Part shown: piece after piece, positions 5,862 to 6,036 of the stretch | Position numbering within the stretch: position 1 is the first letter of the stretch | Layout of the letters: each line of letters opens with the position of its first letter | NCBI GenBank assembly: GCA_016210495.1 | Contig: JACQUC010000152.1 | Span: 1-6,036 of the forward strand | Direction of reading: 5' to 3' | Source: Chloroflexota bacterium | GTDB lineage: Bacteria; Chloroflexota; FW602-bin22; JACPRP01 | DNA: 6,036 bases | The notes under the pieces: generated by a model | Told to the model about the DNA's origin: nothing | The model's input: the letters and a program-made list of their open reading frames with translations, nothing else | Database searches by the model: none | Made by a program: the position numbers and the translations under genes

Positions 5862-5921
5862 GAAGCAATAAACCCCATCTCCGTTCATAGTTAGCCGCCT
5901 GCCATAGAGCCAATCAATCCC

Positions 5922-5943
5922 CTCTCCCTTCGCAAAGGGAGGG
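5922..5943. repeat. Short hairpin repeat (REP-like)
   Basis: CTCCCTT (5924-5930) and AAGGGAG (5935-5941) form a 7-bp stem with a CGCA loop, extended by a G-T wobble and one C-G pair. It is flanked by CCC and GGTGAGGG. Sequences of this CCCTCTCCCTT...AAGGGAGGGTGAGGG type are common as dispersed intergenic repeats in many genomes. There is no U-tract, so it is not a standard terminator. Confidence 0.5.
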
Positions 5944-6004
5944 TGAGGGTTCCCCGTCAACCAGGCTCGACACAGCCGTCAATCAACAGAAACCTGCCCG
6001 TCAG

Positions 6005-6036
6005 CCCCGACCGCCCAACCCCCGTCCCCTGACCCC
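6005..6036 (-). other. Second G-tract array at window end
   Basis: The minus strand has five G runs of 3-5 (plus-strand C runs at 6005-6008, 6014-6016, 6019-6023, 6026-6029 and 6033-6036). It shares GGGGACGGGGG-like wording with the array at 5220-5262 and may continue past the edge. It is a potential G-quadruplex or a dispersed intergenic repeat. Confidence 0.4.

Noticed and set aside
5860..5920. Promoter for the nitroreductase gene (TTGGCT with TATGAA on the minus strand)
   Set aside because: Both hexamers match only 4 of 6 positions and several equally poor alternatives exist.
5922..5943. Hairpin as an intrinsic terminator
   Set aside because: Neither strand has a U-tract after the stem, and no gene end is nearby inside the window.

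Overview
This is a GC-rich bacterial window with no RNA gene, CRISPR array or recognisable mobile element. Codon use, long alanine/proline-rich linkers, a divergent Lgt and G/C-tract intergenic spacers would fit a Chloroflexota-like or similar uncultured high-GC lineage. That placement is a weak guess; no marker gene is present.

Layout. Positions 2-844 hold the C-terminal part of a protein whose start lies off the left edge. Its sequence is a close paralogue of the C-terminal third of the next gene. It is followed by a scar (860 to about 1035): the first 19 codons of an lgt gene joined directly to the reverse-oriented start of a membrane-protein gene. After a non-coding stretch with a good promoter and an internal 10-bp palindrome, 1291-3726 (+) encodes an 811-residue secreted subtilisin-like (S8) serine protease. 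It has a probable lipoprotein signal, a Pro/Ala-rich tether, a propeptide-like domain, a complete Asp/His/Asn/Ser catalytic set and a C-terminal module I cannot assign. One base after its stop, 3728-4558 (+) encodes a divergent prolipoprotein diacylglyceryl transferase (Lgt). The next gene, 4527-5120 (-), is a multi-pass membrane protein resembling the DUF2269/CopD group and overlaps the lgt tail by 32 bp. Finally 5262-5777 (-) encodes a short FMN nitroreductase-family protein, and the last 260 bp are non-coding with a hairpin repeat and a C-rich tract.

How it fits together. The window holds two tandem copies of one unit: protease, then lgt, then a convergent membrane protein. The left copy lost about 1.27 kb between lgt codon 19 and membrane-protein codon 23, leaving only the two gene starts. 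The right copy is intact. Pairing a predicted lipoprotein protease with its own Lgt-family enzyme suggests a dedicated lipid-anchored surface protease system. This is inferred from context and has not been demonstrated. The nitroreductase lies outside the duplicated unit and is probably unrelated.
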